This document shows, in pieces, positions 38,271 to 47,690 of a stretch of 64,000 bases of DNA; the stretch's first letter is position 1, and each line of letters opens with the position of its first letter. The stretch is from the NCBI GenBank assembly GCA_963844635.1, contig CAWJPD010000011.1, positions 62,001-126,000 on the forward strand, in the 5' to 3' direction. Under the pieces are notes generated by a model. It saw nothing but the letters and a program-made list of their open reading frames with translations, had not been told where the DNA came from and made no database searches. A program made the translations under genes and the position numbers. Source of the DNA: JAJPKK01 sp963844635 (lineage in GTDB: Bacteria > Pseudomonadota > Alphaproteobacteria > Rhizobiales > Xanthobacteraceae).

Positions 38271-39596
38271 TCACTCGTCGTATTCCCGGGAAATGTCTTT
38301 GCCGGTGTAGTCGGGCATCAGCGCCGCGGCGACCAGGCTGATGATCGAACAGAGGGCGATGTAAACCGCGATCGCAAACCCGGAATGGAATTTGGCGATC
38401 AGCGCGGTGGCGATAAGTGGGGCCGGACCGCCGGCGATGATCGAGGCGAGCTGATAGCCCAGCGACGCGCCGCTGTAACGCAGCCGCGGCGTGAACGCTT
38501 CAGCGATCAGGGCCGCCTGCGGACCGTACTGCATATCGTGCGGGATCAGCGACACCACGACGGCGATGAAGACGAGAGCCGGGATCGCGGTGTCGACCAT
38601 GCCGTAATAGATGAAACCGTACAGGCCGACGGTCGCCGCCCCGATCAGGTACATCCTCTTGCGGCCGATGCGGTCGGAGATATGCCCCGACAGCGGAATC
38701 GAAATGAAGGACACGCAGGCGGCGACCAGGACCGCCGAGACAAGGAAATTGCGCGACAGGTGCAGCGTGCCGACGCCATAAGCGAGGATGAAGGCCGTGA
38801 AGATGTAGAACGGCGCCTGTTCGGACATCCGCAGCAGCGCCGAGAGCATGATCTCCCTCGGCTGCTTCCTGATCACTTCGAGGGTCGGCGTGCGTTCGAT
38901 CCGGTTGGTGTCGACCAATTTCTGAAACACCGGGGTCTCGAGAATGCCGAGCCGGATCCACAGCCCGATGCCGACGAGGACGATCGAAAGCAGAAACGGG
39001 ACGCGCCAGCCATAGGTGGCGTAGTCGTCGCCGAACCAACTGCTGAACAGCAAAATCACGAGATTGGCCAGGAACAGGCCGCAGGGAACGCCGAACTGCG
39101 GCCATGACGCGACAAGGCCGCGCTGGCCGTGATGCCGCGACCATTCCATCGCGAGCAGGACCGAGCCGCCCCATTCACCGCCAACCCCGATGCCCTGAAT
39201 CAACTGCAAGGCAGTCAATATGATGGCACCCCAGATACCGATGGCATCATAGGTCGGTACGAAGGCCACCAGGAACGTGGCGATACCCATCAGCAACAGC
39301 GTGATGATCAGCGTCGCCTTGCGGCCGATGCGGTCGCCGTAATGACCAAAGATCGCAGCCCCGATCGGGCGGCCGAGAAAGCCGACGAAATAGGTCCCGA
39401 ATGCTCCGAGCGTTGCGGTAAGAGGGTCCGCGTTGGGGAAAAAGAGCCTTCCGAAGATGAGGCCGGCGGTGGCGCCGTAGACGAAGAAGCCGTACCACTC
39501 GATGGTGGTGCCGATGGTCGAGGCCACAACCGCCCTGCGAAGTTGCGAACTGTGTTCGGATGCCGACAGCGCGCCCGTATCGGCGATGGTGACCAT
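38271..39596 (-). CDS. MFS transporter, metabolite:proton symporter (MHS) type
   Basis: 441 residues with twelve hydrophobic segments. Opens with VVASTIGTTIEWYGFFVYGATAGLIFGRLFFP and LGAFGTYFVGFLGRPIGAAIFGHYGDRIGRKATLIITLLLMG, the MHS signature with the loop 2-3 motif G-x-x-x-D-R-x-G-R-K. A second copy, GHISDRIGRKRMYLIG, follows the central loop. Relatives carry dicarboxylates, shikimate, citrate or osmolytes; the substrate cannot be told. Intact. The secreted-protein gene lies 48 bases downstream, so they may be co-transcribed. Confidence 0.92.
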   Translation of the reverse strand: MVTIADTGALSASEHSSQLRRAVVASTIGTTIEWYGFFVYGATAGLIFGRLFFPNADPLTATLGAFGTYFVGFLGRPIGAAIFGHYGDRIGRKATLIITLLLMGIATFLVAFVPTYDAIGIWGAIILTALQLIQGIGVGGEWGGSVLLAMEWSRHHGQRGLVASWPQFGVPCGLFLANLVILLFSSWFGDDYATYGWRVPFLLSIVLVGIGLWIRLGILETPVFQKLVDTNRIERTPTLEVIRKQPREIMLSALLRMSEQAPFYIFTAFILAYGVGTLHLSRNFLVSAVLVAACVSFISIPLSGHISDRIGRKRMYLIGAATVGLYGFIYYGMVDTAIPALVFIAVVVSLIPHDMQYGPQAALIAEAFTPRLRYSGASLGYQLASIIAGGPAPLIATALIAKFHSGFAIAVYIALCSIISLVAAALMPDYTGKDISREYDE

Positions 39597-39756
39597 GGGT
39601 CCCTCCTTGCCGGCCCGTCTTGATTGCGGGTTGCGCGGACCGGCTGCCTAGCGCAACGATAGTCAAGCGGGTCTGTCGTTCCAAGTCTTTCCTTGGCCTC
39701 CCCGCACCCGCGACAGCCTCCAGCAATTCGGCTCGCCGGCAGGCCCACTTCGGTTT

Positions 39757-39853
39757 GGGTTCCCGCGAAAATAACTGAATCCTTGCCGGCAGTTCGCCGC
39801 ACCGACTTGGTGATTCGTGCCAAGCACCGGAACGGTTATTTCCGCGGCGGGCC
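39757..39853. repeat. repeat family D, copy 2
   Basis: CCCGCGAAAATAACTGAATC at one end and GGTTATTTCCGCGGCGGGCC at the other. The last codons and the TAA stop of rplI lie in its right end. Confidence 0.75.
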
Positions 39854-40450
39854 TTCCTCTGCCGCGGGCGCTTCGGCTGGTTCGCCTTCTTCGGCTTGTT
39901 GGGGCTGCTCGAAAAAATCGTCCACCGCCTCTCCGGTTTGGATGACAATACGCTCTTCGCGCCTCGCGATGACATCCTCGCCGCGCGCGATCCGCTCGGC
40001 CTCATCGGCGCTGCGGGCGACGTTGATGGTGACCGTCACCTCGACTTCGGGATGCAGCGCGATCGGCACCTTGTGAAGACCGATCGTCTTGATCGGGACA
40101 TTGAGCACGACCTGCCCCCGCGACACCTCGAAGCCGCCGGTCGAAAGGATGGCGACGAGGTCGCGCGGCGACACCGATCCATAGAGCTGGCCGGTTTCCG
40201 AGGCCTGCCGGATCACGACGAAACTCTCGCCGTCGAGCTTTTCGGCAACTTTTTCGGCATCGCCCTTGCGCTCAAGGTTGCGCGTTTCGAGATGCGCCTT
40301 CATCTGTTCGAACTTGGCCCGGCTTTCGCTGGTGGCGCGGAGCGCCTTCCCTTGGGGAAGCAGAAAATTACGGGCGTAGCCGTCCTTGACGCGGACGACT
40401 TCTCCCATCTGGCCGAGCTTCGCGACGCGTTCGAGTAGAATGACTTCCAT
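39836..40450 (-). CDS. rplI: 50S ribosomal protein L9
   Basis: 204 residues. N-terminal L9 domain MEVILLERVAKLGQMGEVVRVKDGYARNFLLPQGKALRAT, long helix, and C-terminal domain GQLYGSVSPRDLVAILSTGGFEVSRGQVVLNVPIKTIGLHKVPIALHPEVEVTVTINVARS; then an extended acidic/Ala tail (DDFFEQPQQAEEGEPAEAPAAEEGPPRK) typical of alphaproteobacteria. The final PPRK and stop are in repeat D. Start has AAGGAGAGCC. Last gene of the rpsF-rpsR-DUF2232-rplI operon. Confidence 0.97.
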   Translation of the reverse strand: MEVILLERVAKLGQMGEVVRVKDGYARNFLLPQGKALRATSESRAKFEQMKAHLETRNLERKGDAEKVAEKLDGESFVVIRQASETGQLYGSVSPRDLVAILSTGGFEVSRGQVVLNVPIKTIGLHKVPIALHPEVEVTVTINVARSADEAERIARGEDVIARREERIVIQTGEAVDDFFEQPQQAEEGEPAEAPAAEEGPPRK

Positions 40451-40492
40451 TTCGGCTCTCCTTGTGCAGCGAGGGTTTTGGATCGGTGATGA

Positions 40493-41465
40493 TCAGGTCG
40501 GCGGCAGGGCCGGCGGCCCGCGCTGACCCGCCCGGCCGCGCAAGCCAAAAAGTGCTTCGGCAAGACCGATCAAGGCGAGGATCAGCGCGGGCCAACCAAG
40601 AAAGGCGAGGCTCGCATAGGTGCAGGTGAGGATCAGCCCCCGGCCGCTGCGGTTGCGTGTCAGCGAATGGATGACAGCGAGACCGAGCATCGCGAACGCG
40701 ACCCCGAGCGTTGCCGCCGCTAAACCAGCGAACAGCCCGACCATGCCGGGCAGCAAAGCCGCGGCGATGACCGCAACAAGGAGTGGCACGCACTCCGCGG
40801 GAAAGACGATCGCCGCGAGGTCCGGCCACGGGCGTGCCAAGCGGCGTGACAATCGCACCACCCGGCCGGCGATCCAAAGATTGAAGCAGTGCACGACGGT
40901 TGCCGTGGCAGCAGCAGCCGGGGGCAAGGCAATGGCCAACAGCCCGATCAGACGATCGGATTCCCGTGGCGCTTCGACGGGCGGGGACGGCGACGGGGAG
41001 ACACCCGGTTCCCCTTCGATCAGCCGATCGAGAGCAGTTCGCAGGCCAGACCGGATCGTCTCTTCGTCGGTACCGAGGCTGGCAAGGCCCGCAGCAACGG
41101 CAATGGCGCCGAGCGCCGCCGCCCAAAGGACGAGTCGCCCGAGCGGATACCACTCAGCATCGCCGCAGGCGTCGTGTGCGGGGCGCTGCTAGAGTCGCGA
41201 GATATCCGAGCCACCACGCCGGGACGCCTACGGCGGCCAGGAACGAGAAGAACAGCATCGTATCCGAGAGCATCCCGAGGCAGCCAGCACCAACAAGCGC
41301 CGCCGCGAGGCCCGACCAGTGACTCCAGCCAAGCGCCGCAATGAGGATCGGCAATGGGGCGAGGTAGAACAAGAAGATCGACAGGACCGCGCCCGAGATT
41401 ACCGACGCGAATAGCAGCGCCGCGGCGATGCCGGCCCCGATGCCGATCAGGAGGATCTGCGCCAT
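40493..41465 (-). CDS. DUF2232 membrane protein, one frameshift
   Basis: Integral membrane protein of ~320 aa between rpsR and rplI, its usual place in alphaproteobacteria. N-terminal helices MAQILLIGIGAGIAAALLFASVISGAVLSIFLFYLAPLPILIAALGWSHWSGLAAALVGAGCLGMLSDTMLFFSFLAAVGVPAWWLGYLATLA; after a slip near 41185 the frame continues EWYPLGRLVLWAAALGAIAVAAGLASLGTDEETIRSGLRTALDRLIEG, and the C-terminal half (AIVFPAECVPLLVAVIAAALLPGMVGLFAGLAAATLGVAFAMLGLAVIHSL...) is intact. The role of DUF2232 is unknown. Confidence 0.85.
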
Positions 41466-41585
41466 TGACAAGCTGTCCCGCTCTCCGACCGAGCGGTTAG
41501 AGACGGATCAACCGTCCGCCCCAACCGGAATACGACGACACTGCGAAGGCGGCGTGCCGTTTATGCGCAACCGCGATCGCGCGTC

Positions 41586-41687
41586 AGGGTACCGCGAAAA
41601 CAACCGAATTGGTCTCAAGGCCGTTCGCCGCATCGGGCTGCTGGTTTCTGCCGAGCGTCGGAGCAGTTATTTTCGCGGAGCCCTTAT
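41586..41687. repeat. repeat family D, copy 3
   Basis: ACCGCGAAAACAACCGAATT ... GCAGTTATTTTCGCGGAGCC. The TAA stop of rpsR is part of its border (TAAGGGCTCCGCGAAAATAA on the minus strand). Confidence 0.8.
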
Positions 41688-41950
41688 TGGATGACGTAAG
41701 GCAGAAGCCCGAGAAACCGGGCGCGCTTGATCGCGCGCGCGAGTTCGCGCTGCTTGAGCGCTGACACCGCCGTAATGCGGCTCGGCACGATCTTGCCGCG
41801 TTCCGAGATGTAGCGCTGCAACAAGCGTACATCCTTGTAGTCGATCTTGGGCGCATTTGCGCCGGAGAACGGGCAGGTCTTGCGTCGGCGGAAGAATGGT
41901 CGCCGCGCCCCGCCGCCACCAAACCCCGAGCCGCCTTCACTGAAACTCAT
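41684..41950 (-). CDS. rpsR: 30S ribosomal protein S18
   Basis: 88 residues: Gly-rich N-terminus SFSEGGSGFGGGGARRPFFRRRKTCPFSGANAPKIDYKDVRLLQRYISERGKIVPSRITAVSALKQRELARAIKRARFLGLLPYVIQ, an exact S18 pattern. Starts one base after the rpsF stop, so it is translated with S6, its partner on the 30S platform. Its stop codon forms the border of repeat D copy 3. Confidence 0.97.
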   Translation of the reverse strand: MSFSEGGSGFGGGGARRPFFRRRKTCPFSGANAPKIDYKDVRLLQRYISERGKIVPSRITAVSALKQRELARAIKRARFLGLLPYVIQ

Positions 41951-41951
41951 G

Positions 41952-42389
41952 TCATTGCTCCGTCACGCCGGTGTCGTCGCTGTCGCCGCGCTCCTCACGG
42001 GGAGGACGTGGGCCATCGCGGTCGCGCCGGCGTTCGCCACGACGCTCATCGCGATCGCGGTCGCGATCGGCTTTGCGCATCATCGCCGAGGGGCCCGCTT
42101 CGTGCTCGTCGACGCGTACTGTCATCGCCCGCAGCACCTCTTCATTGATGCGCTGCTGCCGCTCGACCTCGGCAATTGCGGCGGCCGGCGCCTCGACATT
42201 CATCAAGGTGAAATGCGCCTTCCGGTTCTTGCGGATGCGGTAGGTCAGGGTCTTGACGCCCCAATATTCCATCTTGGAGACATTGCCGCCCATTTGCGCA
42301 ATGATTCCCTTGTATTGGTTGGTCAATTCATCGACCTGCTGCTGCGACAGGTCCTGCCGCGCGAGGTACACGTGTTCGTATAAGGGCAT
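41952..42389 (-). CDS. rpsF: 30S ribosomal protein S6 with charged C-terminal tail
   Basis: 145 residues: MPLYEHVYLARQDLSQQQVDELTNQYKGIIAQMGGNVSKMEYWGVKTLTYRIRKNRKAHFTLMNVEAPAAAIAEVERQQRINEEVLRAMTVRVDEHEAGPSAM is standard S6. The last ~40 residues form a repetitive Arg/Asp tail (RDRDRDERRGERRRDRDGPRPPREERGD) coded by near-repeated CGGTCGCGATCG-type triplets. Such tails are common in rhizobial S6. Start preceded by GGAGAGGC. First gene of its operon. Confidence 0.97.
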   Translation of the reverse strand: MPLYEHVYLARQDLSQQQVDELTNQYKGIIAQMGGNVSKMEYWGVKTLTYRIRKNRKAHFTLMNVEAPAAAIAEVERQQRINEEVLRAMTVRVDEHEAGPSAMMRKADRDRDRDERRGERRRDRDGPRPPREERGDSDDTGVTEQ

Positions 42390-42817
42390 GCTGATGCCTC
42401 TCCTCTGCTCACACTGATCCGGCGCCTAGCCCCTCGGGCCTCTCGGGAAAGGCTCGAATGCACTGAAGGCGGAAACACCGGACGCCGGACCATTTGGCCC
42501 TGCCGCCGCACGCGGCGGTCGTCCGTTCAGCTCCCGGCCGGATCGGTCGGAAGCAGGGGTTATAGTGGTTCCGCGGCGCATTGCAACGGGCGCGATCGCG
42601 TCCGGGTCGTTGATTTGCGAGAGCGGACGCGGGGTACCGCAGCGGCGCTGCGGTCTAGACGGTAGGCGTTCTTACAATGACGGGACGCCCCGGTCGCCGA
42701 GGTGACCCGGAGAGAGCAGAGTGAGGCGTTGCCCGCGGCCCGGCTTTCTCCTTGACTTCGTCCTAACGACAGGGCTGCCTGCTACTCCACAAGCATGCGC
42801 CGCCGGAGTCTCGCGGG
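42390..42817. other. divergent intergenic region upstream of rpsF
   Basis: About 430 bases. A CCGCCGC/GCGGCGG hairpin at about 42503-42518 lies in the presumed rpsF leader and might take part in S6:S18 autoregulation, but I could not match the known S6:S18-binding leader motif. No gene seen. Confidence 0.3.
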
Positions 42818-43550
42818 ATGAATATCGTGTTCGCGTCGAATAGCGGCATGTCGAGGCAGCGCGTGCTTTCCTATCTCAGCGAGCTGAAGGCCAACGATTC
42901 GAACTTCTCGGTGGTCGATATCGGAGGCGCGATCAACCCCTGGAGCGCCGCCGTTGCCGATTGCTATGTTGATATGAATGAGACCACCGGGCACGAAACC
43001 ATTCGAGGCGACATCCACGACCCGGCGGTATGGCGCGAAATCCGCGGCCGCAACTTCGATTTCGTAATCTGCAGTCATTTGCTCGAAGACATCCGCGATC
43101 CGCTGTTCGTTCTGTCGCGCATGCGCGAGACGTTTACGCACGGCTATATCGCGATGCCGAGCAAGCATGTCGAATTCGGCCATATCGAATCCCGGCACTA
43201 TATCGGCTATGGTCACCATCGCTGGATCTACACGCTGGCGGGCGACGAACTGCGCCTGATCGCCAAGCTGCCGCTCGCCGCAGTGTACTCACCGAAGCGT
43301 TCGAGATATTTGCGCCTGCTCGCGAGTTCCGCCGCTGGCCGCCATGCGCAGCGCCTTGAGAATTGCGCCTCGGATCCGTCATCAAGGTCCGTTGCCCTGG
43401 TGGAACGAGAGCCTCGCCGGTCCGGACAACGAACTTGCCTTCGTCTGGCGCGGAACGCTGCAATTCCAGGCGATCAACGCGGATTTTGCGGGGATGTCGA
43501 CCGGCGATCTCGCTCGACTTTATCGTGAGGAATTGGCGCCGGGCCTTTAG
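42818..43550 (+). CDS. SAM-dependent methyltransferase-like protein, frameshifted
   Basis: About 243 aa when joined: MNIVFASNSGMSRQRVLSYLSELKANDSNFSVVDIGGAINPWSAAVADCYVD (Rossmann GxG-type loop VVDIGGAINPWS), then FDFVICSHLLEDIRDPLFVLSRMRETFTHGYIAMPSKHVEF, the family's SH-x-L-E-D/H-I-x-D-P motif, HHRWIYTLAGDELRLIAKL, and after slips near 43300-43345 a C-terminus SLAGPDNELAFVWRGTLQFQAINADFAG. Resembles methyltransferases found among polysaccharide genes. Its TAG stop is the first triplet of the adjoining repeat. Confidence 0.65.
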
Positions 43551-43649
43551 AGCGGGATGCGTTCAGCTTGAAACGCCTCCCGCTCGGTTCTCTTTGACTT
43601 TGCCCATCATCTTCCTCCGAAAAGTCTGCAACTTTCCGGCATCATGCGC
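43548..43649 (+). repeat. A/C mosaic repeat, plus orientation
   Basis: TAGAGCGGGATGCGTTCAGC starts module A at the stop codon of the methyltransferase gene; module C ends ATCATGCGC at 43649. Confidence 0.85.
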
Positions 43650-43729
43650 TTCACTCCGTGAAATAAATAACGGCTACGACACTCGGCAGAAATCAGCACC
43701 CTGGTGCGGCAAACTGCCAGACGAACGTC

Positions 43730-44047
43730 TCAATTTTTTTCGTGGGTACCTTTGCGCGCGGTCTCGCCGCCCCCATTGTGCAACAGCTCGGTGAGCTGCA
43801 CGGCAAGGCGAGCGCCCTCCTGCAACTGACGGATCGTCTCAGGGTCGGCATTGGCTCGCTTGCGCGCTTGGCCCATCGCGATCATCAGCAGGTCAAGATG
43901 CCGGGACAGCAAGCGGCGGCGAAGTCTGCGATCGCTGCGCGAGCGTTCGATCATCTCGTCACTGACGGGAACGAAACCGGCCATGACCAACCAGTGCGGC
44001 AGAATGATACCGTGCGGTGCCACCGTATCACGCAATCCTTTTGGCAT
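43730..44047 (-). CDS. small hypothetical helical protein
   Basis: 105 residues, MPKGLRDTVAPHGIILPHWLVMAGFVPVSDEMIERSRSDRRLRRRLLSRHLDLLMIAMGQARKRANADPETIRQLQEGARLAVQLTELLHNGGGETARKGTHEKN. Charged, mostly helical after residue 30, no membrane helix or signal peptide. Divergent from fabD. Ribosome site is poor. No family recognised, but codon use and lack of a better frame on either strand favour a real gene. Confidence 0.45.
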   Translation of the reverse strand: MPKGLRDTVAPHGIILPHWLVMAGFVPVSDEMIERSRSDRRLRRRLLSRHLDLLMIAMGQARKRANADPETIRQLQEGARLAVQLTELLHNGGGETARKGTHEKN

Positions 44048-44191
44048 CGTTTACATCGCGGGGGCCGCGCACCTGCCGTCCGACGCTTGTCAGGTTGGCC
44101 TATACGGCTCGCTGCGGTACGGGAGCCTCCGCGCACTTGACTTAGGCCCGCCGGCCGTGTCCAGCCATCCCCATCGAGGGACACCGCCAAA

Positions 44192-45136
44192 ATGACCGTT
44201 GCATTCCTATTTCCCGGGCAGGGCAGTCAGGCGGTCGGCATGGGCAGGCTGCTGGCAGGAACCTACCCGGTGGCACGGGCGGTGTTCGCGGAGGTTGATG
44301 ATGCGCTGGGACAGCACCTGTCGGAGGTGATCTGGAACGGTCCGGCAGACCTTTTGACGCTGACCGAGAATGCCCAGCCGGCGTTGATGGCCGTATCGCT
44401 CGCAGCGATGCGGGCGCTGGAGACGGAAGCAGGCATCGTCGCCGGGCGAGACATCAAGTTCGTCGCAGGTCATTCGCTTGGCGAATATTCAGCGCTTGCC
44501 GCCGCCGGCGCGCTCTCCGTCGGCGATGCCGCCCGGCTGCTCAGGCTTCGCGGCCTGGCGATGCAGAAAGCAGTCCCGGTCGGCGCAGGGGCTATGGCGG
44601 CACTGGTTGGCCTCGAATTCGATATGGTCGCGGACGTCGCCGCCCAGGCGGCCCAGGGCCAAGTCTGCGAGGCGGCGAACGACAATGGCGCCGGACAAGT
44701 CGTGGTCTCCGGCGACAAAGCGGCGGTCGTGCGGGCGATCGAGATTGCCCGCAGCCGTGGCGCGCAGCGCGCGATGATGCTGCCGGTGTCCGCTCCGTTC
44801 CATTGCGCACTGATGCAGCCCGCCGCCGAGGCGATGGCGGCGGCGCTGCGGAAAGTCGCCATCCACGCGCCGTCGCCTCCGCTGGTCGCCAACGTGACCG
44901 CGCGCCCGACGATCGACCCCGGCGCAATCGCAAGCGGCCTCGTCCGCCAAGTCACCGGAACCGTGCGTTGGCGGGAATCGGTAGCTTACATGGCCGCTCA
45001 AGGTGTCGGCCGCTTCTACGAGATCGGGGCCGGCAGGGTGCTGACCAGCCTCACGAAGCGCATCGCGGCCGGGGCCATCGCAGGAGCAGTCGGCACGCCC
45101 GAGGACATCCAGGCCTTCCTCGCTGCTTCGCGTTAA
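44192..45136 (+). CDS. fabD: malonyl-CoA:ACP transacylase
   Basis: Loads malonate onto acyl carrier protein. 314 residues: MTVAFLFPGQGSQAVGMGRLL (GQGSQ loop), FVAGHSLGEYSALAAAGALS (active-site Ser in GHSLG), and MMLPVSAPFHCALMQPAAEAM (catalytic His). Complete. Heads the fabD-fabG-acpP run, divergent from the ribosomal operon. Its TAA stop forms the border of repeat D copy 4, which separates it from fabG. Confidence 0.97.
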   Translation: MTVAFLFPGQGSQAVGMGRLLAGTYPVARAVFAEVDDALGQHLSEVIWNGPADLLTLTENAQPALMAVSLAAMRALETEAGIVAGRDIKFVAGHSLGEYSALAAAGALSVGDAARLLRLRGLAMQKAVPVGAGAMAALVGLEFDMVADVAAQAAQGQVCEAANDNGAGQVVVSGDKAAVVRAIEIARSRGAQRAMMLPVSAPFHCALMQPAAEAMAAALRKVAIHAPSPPLVANVTARPTIDPGAIASGLVRQVTGTVRWRESVAYMAAQGVGRFYEIGAGRVLTSLTKRIAAGAIAGAVGTPEDIQAFLAASR

Positions 45137-45223
45137 GGGCATCCGCGAAAACAACTGTTCCGGGAAACATCACCGCCGTACGGCGAACTGCCATAGAACG
45201 ATTCGTTTTTCTCGCGAGAACCC
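45134..45223. repeat. repeat family D, copy 4
   Basis: TAAGGGCATCCGCGAAAACAACTG at the left, inner GCCGTACGGCGAACTGCC, degenerate right end CGTTTTTCTCGCGAG. Lies between fabD and fabG within the operon. Confidence 0.7.
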
Positions 45224-45248
45224 CAATCTGCACACTTGGAGCAGACCC

Positions 45249-45986
45249 ATGTTCGATCTCACCGGTAGAACGGCGCTTGTGACCGGCGCGACCGGCGGCA
45301 TTGGCGGCGCCATTGCCCGCACGCTGCATGCGAGCGGCGCCGTCGTCGCGATTTCGGGAAGGCGCACCGATCTCCTCGACTCGCTCGCCGGACAACTTGG
45401 CGGCCGAGTCCATGTGCTGCCGTGCAACCTTGCCGAACGCGCCGAGGTGGACAACCTCGTTCCCGGCGCCGAGGCGGCGATGGGTCATGTCGACGTTCTG
45501 GTAAACAATGCCGGTGTCACCCGAGACAATATTTTGGTGCGCATGCAAGACGAGGAATGGGACCAGGTGCTCGCTGTAGATCTCACCTCCGCATTCCGCC
45601 TCGCGCGCGCAGCCATGCGCGGAATGATGCGCCGCAGATTCGGCCGCATCATCGGCATCGCGTCAGTGGTCGGTGTGACCGGCAATGCCGGGCAGGCGAA
45701 CTACGCGGCCGCCAAGGCCGGCATGATCGCGATGACGAAGTCGCTGGCGAAGGAAGTCGCGTCACGCGGCATCACCGCGAACGTGATCGCGCCCGGTTTT
45801 ATCGAAACGGCGATGACCCAGGCGCTCACTGAGAAGCAGAAGGACGCGATCCTGGCGCTGGTGCCCGCCAGCAGGCTTGGCGCGCCGGAAGATGTTGCCG
45901 CCGCTGCGGTCTATCTGGCCTCCAATGAGGGCGCCTATGTCACCGGCCAGACGCTGCATGTCAATGGCGGAATGGCAATGATCTGA
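45249..45986 (+). CDS. fabG: 3-oxoacyl-ACP reductase
   Basis: NADPH-dependent short-chain dehydrogenase, first reduction of each fatty-acid elongation round. 245 residues: TALVTGATGGIGGAIARTLHASGAVVAISGR (cofactor loop, Arg for NADPH), VDVLVNNAGVTRDNILVRMQDEEWD (NNAG), GRIIGIASVVGVTGNAGQANYAAAKAGM (Ser and YxxxK) and the C-terminus YVTGQTLHVNGGMAMI: textbook FabG. The gap to fabD is filled with repeat D. Confidence 0.96.
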   Translation: MFDLTGRTALVTGATGGIGGAIARTLHASGAVVAISGRRTDLLDSLAGQLGGRVHVLPCNLAERAEVDNLVPGAEAAMGHVDVLVNNAGVTRDNILVRMQDEEWDQVLAVDLTSAFRLARAAMRGMMRRRFGRIIGIASVVGVTGNAGQANYAAAKAGMIAMTKSLAKEVASRGITANVIAPGFIETAMTQALTEKQKDAILALVPASRLGAPEDVAAAAVYLASNEGAYVTGQTLHVNGGMAMI

Positions 45987-45995
45987 GGACTTTGA

Positions 45996-46035
45996 CGGCC
46001 CCCCGCGGGGCTGAGGGCGCGTCCCGGCGGGGCCG
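45996..46035 (+). other. GC-rich hairpin between fabG and acpP
   Basis: CGGCCCC (45996-46002) pairs with GGGGCCG (46029-46035), with a nested CCCCGCGGGG stem. No T-run follows, so it may be an mRNA stabiliser or attenuator rather than a terminator. Confidence 0.4.
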
Positions 46036-46249
46036 CCACGATGCTGGTCAAGCCAATTGAAGTATGATAACCCCCGGCGGGCTGGACGAAGGGTGTGGGG
46101 CTGGGTTCACCGTCAATAACCGAAGGCTGGGGTTTGTCCCGCCGCCGTCGAGCGCGACAAGGCTGTGGCTTGCTGTTCTCGCCGCGCGTGCAACGGGAGC
46201 GAGATCGGGCAGGCGGTCGAGTTCGACCCACGGGCGCACGAGGTTCGAA

Positions 46250-46489
46250 ATGAGCGACATTGGCGAGCGGGTTAAGAAGATTGTCGTAGAACATCTCGGA
46301 GTCGAACCCGACAAGGTCACCGATTCTGCGAGCTTCATCGACGACCTCGGTGCGGACAGCCTCGATACCGTCGAGCTCGTCATGGCCTTTGAAGAGGAAT
46401 TCGGCTGTGAGATTCCCGATGATGCCGCGGAGACCATTTTGACCGTCGGCGACGCCGTCAAATTTCTCGAGAACAACGCGAAGTCCTGA
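46250..46489 (+). CDS. acpP: acyl carrier protein
   Basis: 79 residues: MSDIGERVKKIVVEHLGVEPDKVTDSASFIDDLGADSLDTVELVMAFEEEFGCEIPDDAAETILTVGDAVKFLENNAKS. The Ser of GADSLD carries the phosphopantetheine arm. ATG 46250 fits the family start; the frame upstream is open but unsupported. Third gene of fabD-fabG-acpP; the expected next gene fabF is displaced and inverted, 9 kb away. Confidence 0.97.
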   Translation: MSDIGERVKKIVVEHLGVEPDKVTDSASFIDDLGADSLDTVELVMAFEEEFGCEIPDDAAETILTVGDAVKFLENNAKS

Positions 46490-46521
46490 ATTTTCGAGTT
46501 TCAGCCGGTCGGCCACTTGCC

Positions 46522-46556
46522 GGGGGCCACGTGATTCCGGCCCCCTCTAAATCTTC
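46522..46556 (+). terminator. probable terminator after acpP
   Basis: GGGGGCC (46522-46528) pairs with GGCCCCC (46539-46545), loop of ten, then TCTAAATCTT. A moderate T-rich tail; ends the fabD-fabG-acpP message. Confidence 0.6.
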
Positions 46557-46650
46557 GGCATTGCCATTCGCGTGCTGGCGCAAAGGAAGGGCTGCGCCTT
46601 CGACGCGCGCTATGGGGGTGGCATGGTCGATGCGCGGCGGCAGCTCGCGC

Positions 46651-46746
46651 CTAGTCCCGAAGAGGTGCACACTTTTCCGACGAATGTCGGGCGCAAAATC
46701 AAACGGCATTGAGCGGAATGCGATTCAGGCCGACGCGTCCCGCCTA
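46651..46746 (-). repeat. A/C mosaic repeat, minus orientation
   Basis: Module C (CCCGAAGAGGTGCACACTTTTCCG) then module A ending GCGTCCCGCCTA. One end of the proposed 10-kb inversion; the DUF6101 stop lies on its border. Confidence 0.7.
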
Positions 46747-47311
46747 ATCCGGGGCGATGAGCTCCGCGCTCCTTGTGGACGGTGATTGTTCGGCGCAAGC
46801 CGCCTTTGCGGCGCAACAGGATGCGAGGGCGACGCCTTGCCACCGTCCCATGCTGACTGCGCCGGGCTTTAGGACGCGAAACCCGGACCCCGCCAATGCG
46901 CGAGAAGGCTTCGGAGAGGCGCCCATCCGCGTCCGGTGCAAGCAACGGCAGGCCGAGCACGCGCCCCCAGAGCCGCCATTCGGCGAGAACGTCCGTTGCG
47001 TCGATGGCGGCGAATAGCGGAACGGTCAGCTCCGGATCGCGATGTTCCAGAAAGACCCCAACCGCGCCGGTGTTGCGTTGGAGAGAAACGAGCCTCATGG
47101 CAACGCCGAGAAAGGACGAGACCGGGACCGACACCGAGATGCGCACGCCGCGCACGAAACGCAGCAAGAGAACACTCTTGCCGTTCAGCATGACCAGCCG
47201 CTCGCGTCCGTCGGCGCCGGAATCGGCAACGCGAAAGCGCAACGGCAATGCAAGGGGGTCGAGCCGCGAGATGCGGCCCGACCCGGCAGGTTGGCCCCCG
47301 CCGGCACTCAT
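46744..47311 (-). CDS. DUF6101-family protein, frameshift near the C-terminus
   Basis: About 188 residues: MSAGGGQPAGSGRISRLDPLALPLRFRVADSGADGRERLVMLNGKSVLLLRFVRGVRISVSVPVSSFLGVAMRLVSL...VGVFLEHRDPELTVPLFAAIDATDVLAEWRLWGRVLGLPLLAPDADGRL...RRPRILLRRKGG. The RLDPLxLPxRF...ADGR...VPVSxFLGVAxRL...VxLEHRDPxLxVPLF pattern is that of the rhizobial DUF6101 family, of unknown function. After a slip near 46790 the frame ends AELIAPD at TAG 46744, the border of the repeat. Confidence 0.75.
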
Positions 47312-47690
47312 TCAACGCCTCACAAGTCCCTGTCGCCGTGGCTCTGTGACCCGGTCGATCGCTGCCGACCTTAGCTGGACACCGTCGAAACCCGCTTAAA
47401 AAGCCTGGTTAATCGCTGGTTGGTGCCGCGCCTTCGGATGTCATGCTTGATAAGATGTTGCCGCACCGCTTCAAATGGGCAGCGGCGGCAAGCCGATGTT
47501 GCCATGGCCGCTGCCGGCGCCGCACGTGTTGCGAAACGGGCTTCAACGGGTTTGCGGAAATGGGGTTCATCACTGCGATCTCCGGGTTCACGCGAATGCC
47601 CACATTTCGTCCCCCATATCCGACGCCCGTTGCTGGCGCAGCACTTGCAGCGATGACGGCGGATGATGCGGCCGCCGGCAGTCGGTGCGG
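47312..47690. other. non-coding stretch between DUF6101 and phosphatase genes
   Basis: About 380 bases with several short frames but none with a family match or ribosome site. In related genomes a TldD/PmbA-type gene is often upstream of the phosphatase; I see no trace of it here. Confidence 0.35.
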